From assembly GCA_903831825.1 (NCBI GenBank), contig CAIKZE010000385.1:1-39600 (forward strand): 39,600 bases of DNA. The letters run 5' to 3'. A program made the translations under genes and the position numbers. The notes under the pieces are model-generated. The model was not told the DNA's origin, did not search any database, and saw only the letters and a list, made by a program, of their open reading frames with translations. Shown piece after piece: positions 17,138-24,940 of this stretch; within the stretch, counting starts at the first letter, position 1, and every line of letters begins with the position of its first letter. The DNA comes from an uncultured Lentisphaeria bacterium (GTDB lineage: Bacteria; Verrucomicrobiota; Lentisphaeria; Victivallales; Victivallaceae).

Positions 17138-18317
17138 ACTTCGCGTGGCGAAGCATATTGCGGAGTTGCCGAAAAGCGGCATCAGAGATTTTTTTGAGCT
17201 GGTCAGCTCAATGGACAATGTAATTTCACTGGGTATCGGCGAACCTGATTTCGTAACCCCGTGGAACATCCGCGAAGCGGCGATTTATTCGCTGGAAAAA
17301 GGACATACCAGTTATACCTCCAACCTCGGATTGCTTTCCCTGAGAAAAGAAGTATGCAAATATGTCGCCAGCGACTACGGCGTGGAGTACAAGCCGGAAA
17401 ACGAATGCATTATCACCGTCGGGGTCAGCGAAGCGCTGGACCTGGCCATCCGCGCGCTGGTTAATCCCGGCGACGAAGTTATTTATCACGAACCGTGTTA
17501 CGTTTCCTATGCCTCGGAAATAAAGATGGCATTCGGCGTGCCGGTAGTGGTCGAGACCAGTGAAAAGGACGAGTTCGCGGTTGACCCGGAAGCGATCCGC
17601 AAAAAAATCACGCCGAAAAGCAAAGTGCTGCTGCTGAATTTCCCGTGCAATCCGACCGGCGCAACGTTGAACAAGGTCCAGATGGAAAAAATCGCGAAAA
17701 TCGCGATAGAAAATGACCTGATCGTTATTACCGACGAAATATATTCGGAACTTACCTACGAAAAAAGACTGCATTCAATCGCGTCTTTGCCCGGCATGAA
17801 GGAAAGAACCCTGTTTCTGCACGGCTTTTCAAAGGCGTTCGCGATGACCGGCACCCGTATCGGTTATGCCTGCGGGCCGGCGGATTTGATTGACGCCATG
17901 ATGAAAATTCATCAGTATTCCATGCTTTGCGCTTCGACAACGGCTCAGGAAGCCGCGGTTGAAGCTTTGAGAAACGGCCGAAACGTCATGGAAGAAATGC
18001 GCGACAAATATTGCGAACGCAGAAACATTATTGTTAAAGGCTTGAACGATCTCGGGCTGCCGTGCCTGAAACCGCGCGGCGCGTTCTACGTTTTTCCCCG
18101 GATCACCCAGACCGGACTGACCTCCAAGGATTTTGCTTCCAAGCTGCTGATGGAACAGAAGGTTGCGGTAGTGCCGGGTACGGCTTTCGGCGCCTGCGGC
18201 GAAGGTTATGTCCGGTGCAGTTACGCGTCTTCAACGCAAAATATTCTGAAAGCCCTGGAAAAAATAGCGCTCTTCGTCAAGAACATAAAAGCCCCGGCGA
18301 ATAAAAAAGGGAAGTGA
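17100..18317 (+). CDS. PLP-dependent class I/II aminotransferase, AlaT/YugH-like
   Basis: The 405-residue enzyme has the aspartate-aminotransferase fold. ISLGIGEPDFVTPWNIREA near the N-terminus, NFPCNPTGATL, TDEIYSELTY and the PLP-lysine motif GFSKAFAMTGTRIGY are all present, as is the C-terminal Arg region EGYVRCSYA. The sequence closely follows remembered Bacillus AlaT (YugH), so alanine transamination is the best guess; aspartate or aromatic specificity cannot be excluded. ATG 17100 and ATG 17112 are both possible starts; neither has a strong SD. Either one lies inside the end of the Lrp gene. Confidence 0.9.
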   Translation: MKKNMKDLKLLPKLRVAKHIAELPKSGIRDFFELVSSMDNVISLGIGEPDFVTPWNIREAAIYSLEKGHTSYTSNLGLLSLRKEVCKYVASDYGVEYKPENECIITVGVSEALDLAIRALVNPGDEVIYHEPCYVSYASEIKMAFGVPVVVETSEKDEFAVDPEAIRKKITPKSKVLLLNFPCNPTGATLNKVQMEKIAKIAIENDLIVITDEIYSELTYEKRLHSIASLPGMKERTLFLHGFSKAFAMTGTRIGYACGPADLIDAMMKIHQYSMLCASTTAQEAAVEALRNGRNVMEEMRDKYCERRNIIVKGLNDLGLPCLKPRGAFYVFPRITQTGLTSKDFASKLLMEQKVAVVPGTAFGACGEGYVRCSYASSTQNILKALEKIALFVKNIKAPANKKGK

Positions 18318-18411
18318 TTTACGGCATTCCGCTCTCTCCCTGCCGGGACACATGTAATGTAATAATATATTACGCAAAAAAGAAACAATTTCACCACTTG
18401 GATGCAATACA

Positions 18412-20802
18412 ATGAAACTGGTTTTTGACGATGCGCAGTGGATATGGCGAAAACAAGACGAGGATACGGAACATCAGTATGTCTGTTTTCGCAAAAAGTT
18501 TTCAGTTGCTGACATCAGCAGCGGAGTGCTGTATATTTCCGCCGATACTGATTTTGCGGCATATTTAAACGGCCGCGAAATCGGACGCGGACAGTTCAGC
18601 GATTATCCGGAGGAAAAGACTTACAGCGAATTTCAGATCGAATCGTTGCTGAAGCCTGGAGAGAATGTGCTTTGCGTGCTGGCCTATTACTGCGGCGCGG
18701 ATTTTTCCACTTACCGCAAAGGCCGGGCCGGGCTGATTGCCGGGCTGAAGACGGCTGCTTGCGAAATCGCTTCCGATGACTCCTGGAAATGTATACAATC
18801 CCCGGCGTTTCAATCCGGCGGCTTGCCGCGAGTTACTCTGCAACTTGGCTTTGTAACCAGATTTGACGCAAGACAGGAGTTGGCCTGGCTTTCCCCGGAT
18901 TTCAACGATTCCGGCTGGCCGGACGCGGCAATCAGGGGAAGCGCGGTCGGCGGGTTCTGGAAAAAGTTGTCGCTGCGGCCGGTGCCGTCTTTGACGATGA
19001 GTTCCCGCATTCCGGTCCGGGTCGTTATGCAGGGAAGAATTTTGCGGGAAAAAGAAATGGAAACATTTGCCGATACCGTCGCGCATGACCTGATGGGGCA
19101 TGATCAACTGTCGCAGGTTTTTGAAGGATTTGAAAACGAAGCCGGCGAAAAGGATCCGGGATTAGACGGAACCCCGGAGTCAGCGTTGACGTTTAAACAA
19201 CCGGATGCTTCAGGTAACGGAGTTTTTCTGATTGTCGATTTCGGAGCGGAAAGCGCTGGGTTGATCGATCTTGAACTTAATGCGGCTGCCGGGACCGTGA
19301 TTGATATTTCACACGGGGAACATCTGCTGGACGGCAAAGTCCGTAACAAGATCGGAATCAGAAATTTTACCGACCGCTACATCTGTAAAGCCGGCTTGAA
19401 TCACTACCTGATGCCGTTCCGGCGGATCGGCGGGCGCTATCTCCAGTTGAATATTACGAATGCCTCAGTTCCGGTATCGATTCGCTATGCGGGCATCAGG
19501 CCCCTCAGTGTGCCATTGCCGGCGGCGGGATATTTTCAGAGCGGCGACACGCTGGCGGATCAAACGCATAAAATCGGCGTCAGAACGCTGGAACTGTGCA
19601 TGCATGAACACTATGAAGACTGTCCGTGGCGCGAACAGGCGCTTTATTCATATGATTCCCGCAGCCAGATGCTTTTCGGTTATTATGTATGGGGCAATTA
19701 CGATTTTGCCGCCGCTTCGCTTGATTTATTAGGCAGAGGGATTCGTTCAGACGGCCTGCTGGAATTGTGCGCCCCGGCCAGAGTTCCCATAACGATTCCG
19801 ATCTTCAGCTTTGTCTGGGTTTCCGCGCTGAGAGAGCATTGGTTATACAGCGGGAATGACGCGCTTTTCCATAAATTCGAGTCTCAAATCGAATTTATGA
19901 TCGGCAAAATTCAAGAATTGCATGACCCGGTAAGCGGTCTTTATAGACTTAATACAGGTAAAGAAATATGGCACTTCTACGAATGGGCTCCCGGTTTATC
20001 GACAACCGGGGCGCGTGAAGATGAATTTCATGCGCCGTATAATTTATACTTTTATGAAATGCTGTGTTCATATGCGGAAATGCTGCGGTTGAGCGGACAG
20101 GCCGGAAAAGCGGCTGAATATCAGACTATGGCGACAGAATTGCAAGGCGCAATCAACCGGAATTTCTGGGACGCGCGGCAGAATTGCTATGCCACAAAAA
20201 TGATCGGGGGAAAACTTCAGGAATATCACGACCATATTCAGTTCCTGGCGTTATATAATAACATCGTTCCCGCGGAAAAGCTCCGCGCGGTGCTGCGGAC
20301 GGCTTATTCCGGCAAACTGGAAAAGCTGACTTTCAGCGCCATGCCGTACATGCTCTCAGCGCTGATGCCCATATCGCCGCAAGCACGGAAATATGTTGCG
20401 ACAGAGCTGAAAAATAGTTTTGACCCGATGATATTGTCCGGAGCTTCCAGCTTGTGGGAAACTGGCAAAGGAGCCGCCGATTTTGACGGCGCCGGCAGTC
20501 TATGCCATGCCTGGAGCAGCCTGCCGGTGTATTACTATCATGCCTGGACGCTTGGCGTCAGGCCTCTGGAGCCGGGGTTTAAAAGATTTTTATTATCGCC
20601 ATACCCCGGAAAGTTTAATGCCGCAAAAGGCACGGTTGCAACACCTTCAGGATTTATAGAGGTTGAATGGCATAAATCCGATGACGGCCTGCGCCTGCAA
20701 GCTCACGGTCCGGAAAATTTGTCGCCGGTATTGAACGCGCTTGAAGATGTTTCGATTATCTCCGCAAGCTATAACAAGACACCGATAACTGAAAAGACCT
20801 GA
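18412..20802 (+). CDS. GH78 alpha-L-rhamnosidase
   Basis: The 796-residue glycosidase has N-terminal beta-sandwich domains (about 1-370), an (alpha/alpha)6 catalytic barrel (about 375-720) and a C-terminal beta domain (about 735-790). The barrel contains HEHYEDCPWREQALYSYDSR, the GH78 acidic motif, then HFYEWAPG and SLWETGKGA...LCHAWSS, typical of the family. I see no signal peptide, so it is probably cytoplasmic and acts on oligosaccharides released from rhamnose-rich plant or algal polysaccharide. It stands alone, with no transporter or regulator next to it, and is followed by a terminator. Confidence 0.9.
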   Translation: MKLVFDDAQWIWRKQDEDTEHQYVCFRKKFSVADISSGVLYISADTDFAAYLNGREIGRGQFSDYPEEKTYSEFQIESLLKPGENVLCVLAYYCGADFSTYRKGRAGLIAGLKTAACEIASDDSWKCIQSPAFQSGGLPRVTLQLGFVTRFDARQELAWLSPDFNDSGWPDAAIRGSAVGGFWKKLSLRPVPSLTMSSRIPVRVVMQGRILREKEMETFADTVAHDLMGHDQLSQVFEGFENEAGEKDPGLDGTPESALTFKQPDASGNGVFLIVDFGAESAGLIDLELNAAAGTVIDISHGEHLLDGKVRNKIGIRNFTDRYICKAGLNHYLMPFRRIGGRYLQLNITNASVPVSIRYAGIRPLSVPLPAAGYFQSGDTLADQTHKIGVRTLELCMHEHYEDCPWREQALYSYDSRSQMLFGYYVWGNYDFAAASLDLLGRGIRSDGLLELCAPARVPITIPIFSFVWVSALREHWLYSGNDALFHKFESQIEFMIGKIQELHDPVSGLYRLNTGKEIWHFYEWAPGLSTTGAREDEFHAPYNLYFYEMLCSYAEMLRLSGQAGKAAEYQTMATELQGAINRNFWDARQNCYATKMIGGKLQEYHDHIQFLALYNNIVPAEKLRAVLRTAYSGKLEKLTFSAMPYMLSALMPISPQARKYVATELKNSFDPMILSGASSLWETGKGAADFDGAGSLCHAWSSLPVYYYHAWTLGVRPLEPGFKRFLLSPYPGKFNAAKGTVATPSGFIEVEWHKSDDGLRLQAHGPENLSPVLNALEDVSIISASYNKTPITEKT

Positions 20803-20815
20803 GAACCATTACATC

Positions 20816-20844
20816 TTCGCGAAATATCTCGAAGTGATTTTGGG
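20816..20844 (+). repeat. Rearranged fragment of the 162-bp MITE-like element
   Basis: These 29 bases match 36495-36523 with one difference (core CGAAGTGATTTTGGG). The preceding ACATCTTCGCG (20811-20821) instead resembles the opposite end of the element, so this looks like a deletion or rearrangement product. It lies in the 3' region of the rhamnosidase gene. Confidence 0.7.
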
Positions 20845-20856
20845 TTGCAAGAGTAC

Positions 20857-20881
20857 CGCAAGCATCCTGCTTGCGTTTTTC
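20857..20881 (+). terminator. Intrinsic terminator after the rhamnosidase gene
   Basis: A perfect 8-bp stem CGCAAGCA/TGCTTGCG with loop TCC is followed directly by TTTTT. It also sits just before the stop of the convergent Eco29kI-like gene. Confidence 0.8.
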
Positions 20882-20909
20882 CTACTCAAGTTGAGGAGCT
20901 TGAGATGCT

Positions 20910-21710
20910 TTATTTGAAGCGTTTCTTGGGTTGCTGAATAAAAGTTTTTTCCAGATGTACTTTAATTTCGGCAATAATTTTGACTGCCGACTTGGGATTG
21001 GCAACGTTGTTTTCACTCTTTGCCCAAGGCCTGCCCATGTGGACGGTATCCCAAGGGGAGCGGGTATTGCGCCTGGTGCTGGAACTGTCTCCATGTTTAC
21101 CGAAACCAAAACAGACGTTCATTTCATTATTCCAGACCGGTTGAAATCGTCCAATCAGATAATCTTCGGCGGTCTTTTGCCAAGCGCTTTTCACCACAAG
21201 AAACCGGCAATCAAAATCATCGGCATTGAGATTCCCGGCATACTTAATACTGCGTAAGTGATCTTTCAGCCGTCCAGCCAGTTTTTCGCCTTGTTCCTGG
21301 ACAGATACGGCGTCAAGGTCGGCGGGGTCGGCTTTCCCGACATATAGCGGATGGTCTGTTTTGGAGATAAGCCGATATGCTTCAAAATCGCCTTTGTAGT
21401 ATATGGCATAAACTCCGGAACCATAAAATCGACCAACCGTTTTCAATGGATGTCGAGGCTGTTCCAATAACGTATTGGCAATGATTTTACCAATAACTTT
21501 GGGGTCGGACGGGTCCAAAATCAACTCTGGTTCCCGTACTGGATCAAGCATTTTTGCCAACGTGAGCAACGATTCTCCAGTTTGGGCCAGATGGCGACGG
21601 AATTTTGCCGATTTATAAATATCCTCATCCGTTATCGTCTGGAAATTAGCTTTGATAAACTCGTCCAAATTTTGGACGAGTTCTTTCAGTGTTTCAATAT
21701 TGTCTGGCAT
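20910..21710 (-). CDS. Eco29kI-type GIY-YIG restriction endonuclease
   Basis: This is the restriction half of the R-M operon. The GIY-YIG nuclease core is visible: GVYAIYYKG (GIY), HPLYVGKAD (YIG), the downstream GRLKDHL Arg/His segment, the Glu in TAEDYLIGRF and Asn in PVWN. The fold order and length match Eco29kI, which cuts CCGCGG; the same specificity here is inferred, not shown. The open frame extends to 21740 inside the methylase gene, but ATG 21710 has a strong AGGGGG-CGGA ribosome-binding site and lies 11 nt after the methylase stop. The product is then 266 residues. Confidence 0.85.
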   Translation of the reverse strand: MPDNIETLKELVQNLDEFIKANFQTITDEDIYKSAKFRRHLAQTGESLLTLAKMLDPVREPELILDPSDPKVIGKIIANTLLEQPRHPLKTVGRFYGSGVYAIYYKGDFEAYRLISKTDHPLYVGKADPADLDAVSVQEQGEKLAGRLKDHLRSIKYAGNLNADDFDCRFLVVKSAWQKTAEDYLIGRFQPVWNNEMNVCFGFGKHGDSSSTRRNTRSPWDTVHMGRPWAKSENNVANPKSAVKIIAEIKVHLEKTFIQQPKKRFK

Positions 21711-21721
21711 TCCGCCCCCTG

Positions 21722-22879
21722 TTAACAATTTTCGATACAATGATACAAATGACTTCCCAGTGTTCTCGCCAGTTCCGCGGGAACGGCATTGCCCAATTGA
21801 CGCATAGCCTCAGTCCAGCATCCGTTCAAAACATAATTGTCAGGGAAAGTTTGAATTCTCGCCGCTTCTCGAACCGTGAAATAACGAACGTCGCCATTTG
21901 GCAACACCACCGTGTTTTCTCCGCCAGGCACTCCGTGGTCTCCAGCCTTCAATGTCTTGGCTGGATAATCATAAGGGCTGCCGGTATGTCCGGGATATAT
22001 CCTGGCTCCTCCGCGAAATTCATGATTGTATATTTTTTTTGATAGCGCCGATTGAGTGTCCGGCAAATCGGAAATGGCTTCTCTGACCGTTCGCCACGGT
22101 TTGGTCATTGCCGCCGCTTCCAGCCACTTTTCTTTATTACGGTTTACATTATCAGGTTTGCGGGGACGCTCACGAATTGGAACCTTGTTTCGCTCCCAAT
22201 ACTCGCCGGTTATCCATTGGTCATGAAGCAGGGCTTCTTCTGAATGTGTTGCGACGGGATATGACCATTCACGTTTTAAATCGGCTCTGACGCCAACAAT
22301 GATAACCCGCTCACGTTTCTGCGGGATACCATAGTCGGCGGCAGTCAAAACTCTGGACACTACATTGTAACGCAGTCCGTTGTATGTGCCTTTTGTGTGA
22401 TGCCGCTCAAGAACGGATAAGTGCTCCGTCCAGTCCTGATCGTCTTTTTTGACGACTTCCGGGTAATTCAGTTGAAGCAGGATGTACTGAAAATAAGTGG
22501 CAAATGACTTTCTGGTCAAACCCTTGACGTTCTCAAACAAGAATGCTTTCGGCATCAGTTCTCGAACGGCGCGTATTGCCTGGGGAAACATATTTCGTTG
22601 GTCTTCATTGCCAAGATGCTTGCCTCCCAGGGAAAAAGGCTGACAAGGCGGTCCGCCGGCAAGCAATTCGACGGGCTGATTAAATTTGAACTCGAAGTCT
22701 CTGACATCTTGTTCAAATACAGGCCAATCCGACACCATCTGATTTTTCAACATCTGATTCAGGCGAATGGTATCACAGGAATGTTTGTCCCATTCCACCA
22801 AGGCAAGATGCTTAAACCCGGCAAGCCCCATGCCCAAGGCCAATCCGCCGGCGCCAGTAAAAATTTCCACTGAATTCAT
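21722..22879 (-). CDS. C5-cytosine DNA methyltransferase of the R-M operon
   Basis: The 385-residue enzyme carries the ordered m5C motifs: motif I FTGAGGLALGMG, motif IV with the catalytic Cys in GGPPCQPFS, motif VI FLFENVKGL, motif VIII QKRERVIIVG, and C-terminal motifs IX/X with RQLGNAVPAELA. It should methylate cytosine in the site cut by the adjacent endonuclease. It overlaps vsr by 4 nt (ATGA) and ends just before the endonuclease gene, so the operon order is vsr-methylase-endonuclease. Making the methylase before the nuclease is a common safety arrangement. Confidence 0.95.
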   Translation of the reverse strand: MNSVEIFTGAGGLALGMGLAGFKHLALVEWDKHSCDTIRLNQMLKNQMVSDWPVFEQDVRDFEFKFNQPVELLAGGPPCQPFSLGGKHLGNEDQRNMFPQAIRAVRELMPKAFLFENVKGLTRKSFATYFQYILLQLNYPEVVKKDDQDWTEHLSVLERHHTKGTYNGLRYNVVSRVLTAADYGIPQKRERVIIVGVRADLKREWSYPVATHSEEALLHDQWITGEYWERNKVPIRERPRKPDNVNRNKEKWLEAAAMTKPWRTVREAISDLPDTQSALSKKIYNHEFRGGARIYPGHTGSPYDYPAKTLKAGDHGVPGGENTVVLPNGDVRYFTVREAARIQTFPDNYVLNGCWTEAMRQLGNAVPAELARTLGSHLYHCIENC

Positions 22880-23286
22880 GTTTTATCCAAAAATTCCCTG
22901 ACTCTGTTTTCAACTTCCGTCAGGTTCTTTAGTTCGCACTCCCAAATTACCAAACTTTCCCATCCTAAGTATACAAGTTGTTTCTGATTTTCCAAGTCTC
23001 GCAAATGGTTTCCTGACAGTTTTTTCTCCCAGAAATCCAACCGTGATTTCGGCATTCTTGCGTTCTTGCACCCTTCATGTCGATGCCAGAAACATCCATG
23101 AACGAAGATAACTTTCCGCCTGGACTTGAACACCAGGTCAGGCTTCCCCGGCAACTTGCCGTCGTAAAGGCGATAACGATATCCCATTCCCCACACTAAA
23201 CCCCGAATCACCAGTTCCGGTTTTGTGTTCTTGCTCTTGACCAGAGACATTTGATAGCTGCGCTCTAAATTCATAACTTTTGCCAA
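22876..23286 (-). CDS. vsr: Very short patch repair endonuclease
   Basis: Vsr nicks next to T in T:G mismatches that arise when 5-methylcytosine deaminates, which protects m5C sites from C-to-T decay. The 136 residues match the family. The N-terminal RSYQMSLVKSKNTKPEL, catalytic Asp in GKPDLVF, and the zinc/active-site segment FVHGCFWHRHEGC are intact. Its overlap with the methylase gene matches its known partnership with m5C methylases. Confidence 0.95.
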   Translation of the reverse strand: MAKVMNLERSYQMSLVKSKNTKPELVIRGLVWGMGYRYRLYDGKLPGKPDLVFKSRRKVIFVHGCFWHRHEGCKNARMPKSRLDFWEKKLSGNHLRDLENQKQLVYLGWESLVIWECELKNLTEVENRVREFLDKT

Positions 23287-23880
23287 TATTCAAGGTTCAA
23301 GGATGTCCGGCGGCATTAACGAGTTTATGGCGTTTATTGATGTATCAATGCATTGCTCTAGATTATCTTCTCCCATGATCATATTTATATCCCCGACAGC
23401 CATTTACTATAAGCGGCATTGCTTCATTTGCAACCGAGGAGAAAATAGAAAAAATGGGATCAAAGTTTAAGTTGTTTTTTCTCTATAATTTATAAAATAA
23501 CGCGTAACTTGCAAAGGGCAGCAAAAACAATTGCTCGGCATTCAAAAACATGTTCTCAGTTACTCGTTACCGGCCTTGCTGCTTTTCGAATATTCATTTT
23601 ACCACATCAATTGAGCATGATTTCATGCTTTCCGTTGACAAAATCACTATATATGTAGACTTTGATTTAAAATTTTAAAATGGGGAACTATGAAAACATA
23701 GTTAACAGGATAGACAGGATAAATTATATAAAAGCCCATAGATTTAACAGGTATGAACAGAATAGACAATGAATTATAATAAGAAATCCTATCCATCCTG
23801 CTCATCCCTTCTGCACAAGGGGGTATCCAGAATATGCGCGGGTGTCCAAAATGATTATGAAATTGAAAAGCGTTGCGCGG
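23287..23880. other. Gene-free region upstream of the R-M operon
   Basis: No convincing reading frame was found on either strand. It is A/T-rich, must contain the vsr operon promoter, and ends in AACAGGAT-type repeats. I could not assign a specific promoter. Confidence 0.5.
23702..23806. repeat. TTAACAGGATAGACAGGAT-type intergenic repeat with inverted copy
   Basis: Two related direct units, at 23702-23723 and 23743-23768 (TTAACAGGATAGACAGGAT; TTTAACAGGTATGAACAGAAT), are followed by an approximate inverse at 23785-23806 (ATCCTATCCATCCTGCTCATC). Transcribed, the region could fold into a hairpin. I recall similar AACAGGATnnACAGGAT strings between genes of several phyla; no function is known to me. 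Confidence 0.6.
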
Positions 23881-24153
23881 AAGAGGTCTCTAGTCCTCGG
23901 AGTGACTAAAAGATGTGAATAGTGAATGGTAAATGGTGAATAGCAGGGACAAATGGAAAATGGTTATGCTCAACGGGACTCCAAAACCTCGGGGTGCGAA
24001 AGAGCGAGAAAAGTCGAAAGCGAGAAAAGTTAAAAAATGAAAACCGCTCTGTTCAACGACACTCCAACGGCTCGGAGTCGGGCGAGAAAAACGAAAAGCA
24101 TTATGCTCAACTGGACTCTAAAACCTCGGAGTGTTGGGCGGAGGCCCTGCTTG

Positions 24154-24213
24154 GGAGGGTTGCGCTCTGTCGCAACCGGGGTCGGAACAGGTTGTCACAG
24201 AGGACAACCCTCC
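24154..24213. repeat. Nested inverted repeat: two hairpins with complementary loops
   Basis: The left arm (24154-24177) contains hairpin GGTTGCG-CTCTGT-CGCAACC and the right arm (24190-24213) contains GGTTGTC-ACAGAG-GACAACC. The loops CTCTGT and ACAGAG are reverse complements, and the whole 24-bp arms are inverted copies with four differences. Those differences keep each individual stem paired. The arrangement resembles a BIME-like pair of REP elements. Confidence 0.8.
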
Positions 24214-24233
24214 AAAGGCGGAAGCCCTCTATT

Positions 24234-24250
24234 GCGGAACATAGTTCCGC
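24234..24250. repeat. Perfect hairpin GCGGAAC-ATA-GTTCCGC
   Basis: A 7-bp perfect stem with a 3-nt loop, directly preceding one of the degenerate repeat units. A GGCGGARGCCCT block precedes it at 24217 and recurs at 24137. There is no T-run, so a terminator role is unlikely. Confidence 0.75.
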
Positions 24251-24575
24251 TCAGGGACTATCTAACGACTCGGAGTCATGTGTCCAAAATGTGCAAAATA
24301 GAACAGGATTCAAAATGTTGTCAGTTAACGAAAATCTTAACCGGACATGCAATTGAAAATGGAAAGAAAATGAGAAAACAAAATAACAACAGCCTCAAAG
24401 TAGTCTCTATAATCTCGGAAATGTTGGACATTCCTCAACAACTTTCCGCTCAAGGGGTGTCCAAGTGTCCAAAAAGACAAAAATGTCATTAATTAATAAA
24501 AACCTTAACCGTCTGTCGCAAACACGGGCAAAACAGCCCTGCATATGGTGTGTCCAAAAAGGTTTTGTTGCAGCG

Positions 24576-24592
24576 CCGTCCGTTCCGGACGG
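24576..24592. repeat. Perfect hairpin CCGTCCG-TTC-CGGACGG
   Basis: A 7-bp perfect G/C-rich stem with a 3-nt loop in an otherwise A/T-rich stretch of the repeat locus. No poly-T follows. Confidence 0.75.
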
Positions 24593-24607
24593 TGGCGTCC
24601 AAGATGT

Positions 24608-24623
24608 TCCCGCATTTGCGGGA
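24608..24623. repeat. Perfect hairpin TCCCGCA-TT-TGCGGGA
   Basis: A 7-bp perfect stem with a 2-nt centre, 15 bp after the preceding hairpin. It is followed by one of the TTAACGACAATCTTAACCAGACA blocks. Confidence 0.75.
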
Positions 24624-24940
24624 TTATCAGTTAACGACAATCTTAACCAGACATCGTTAATGTTGTTTGAAAATCATATAAAACCTGAAACACGTTGTGC
24701 TCAACTGATCTCCAAAATCTCGGCGTTGCTGGACAATATTAGATTGGCTGCCGCTCAAACGCTGTCCAGGATGTCCAAAAAGACAAAATTGTATTTTATG
24801 AAGGTGCTTCTTAACCGGTTGTTAGAAACATGGGCGCAACAAAGAGACTTAATAATTTTAGCGGACATTTTTATTTATAATTTTGGATTTGAAACAAATC
24901 AGTGTTATCTTAAAGCCTCTGTAAACAAGGGGATTTAAAA

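Larger units (their letters stand above)
23881..24790. repeat. Hairpin-rich array of degenerate non-coding repeats
   Basis: A unit of about 35 bp, roughly GCTCAAC-x-GGACTCYAAAACCTCGGAGTG, recurs in degenerate form near 23884, 23964, 24046, 24101, 24244, 24391 and 24696. Several copies can form ACTCC...GGAGT stem-loops. Interleaved with it are GTGTCCAAAAAG/GTGTCCAAAATG blocks (e.g. 24281, 24477, 24551, 24773) and AGTTAACGAAAATCTTAACCGGACA-like blocks near 24312, 24497 and 24629. Spacing is irregular (50 to 300 bp). Open frames through the region translate to low-complexity text and end within it, so I do not call genes. Confidence 0.65.

Noticed and set aside
23881-24790. Possible CRISPR array from the repeated GCTCAAC...CTCGGAGTG units
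   Set aside because: Units are degenerate, spacing varies from about 50 to 300 bp, and no cas genes are present.
23994-24938. Three overlapping open frames (120, 151 and 157 residues) in the repeat locus
   Set aside because: Translations are low-complexity repeats of the DNA modules, lack good ribosome-binding sites, and overlap each other in different frames.
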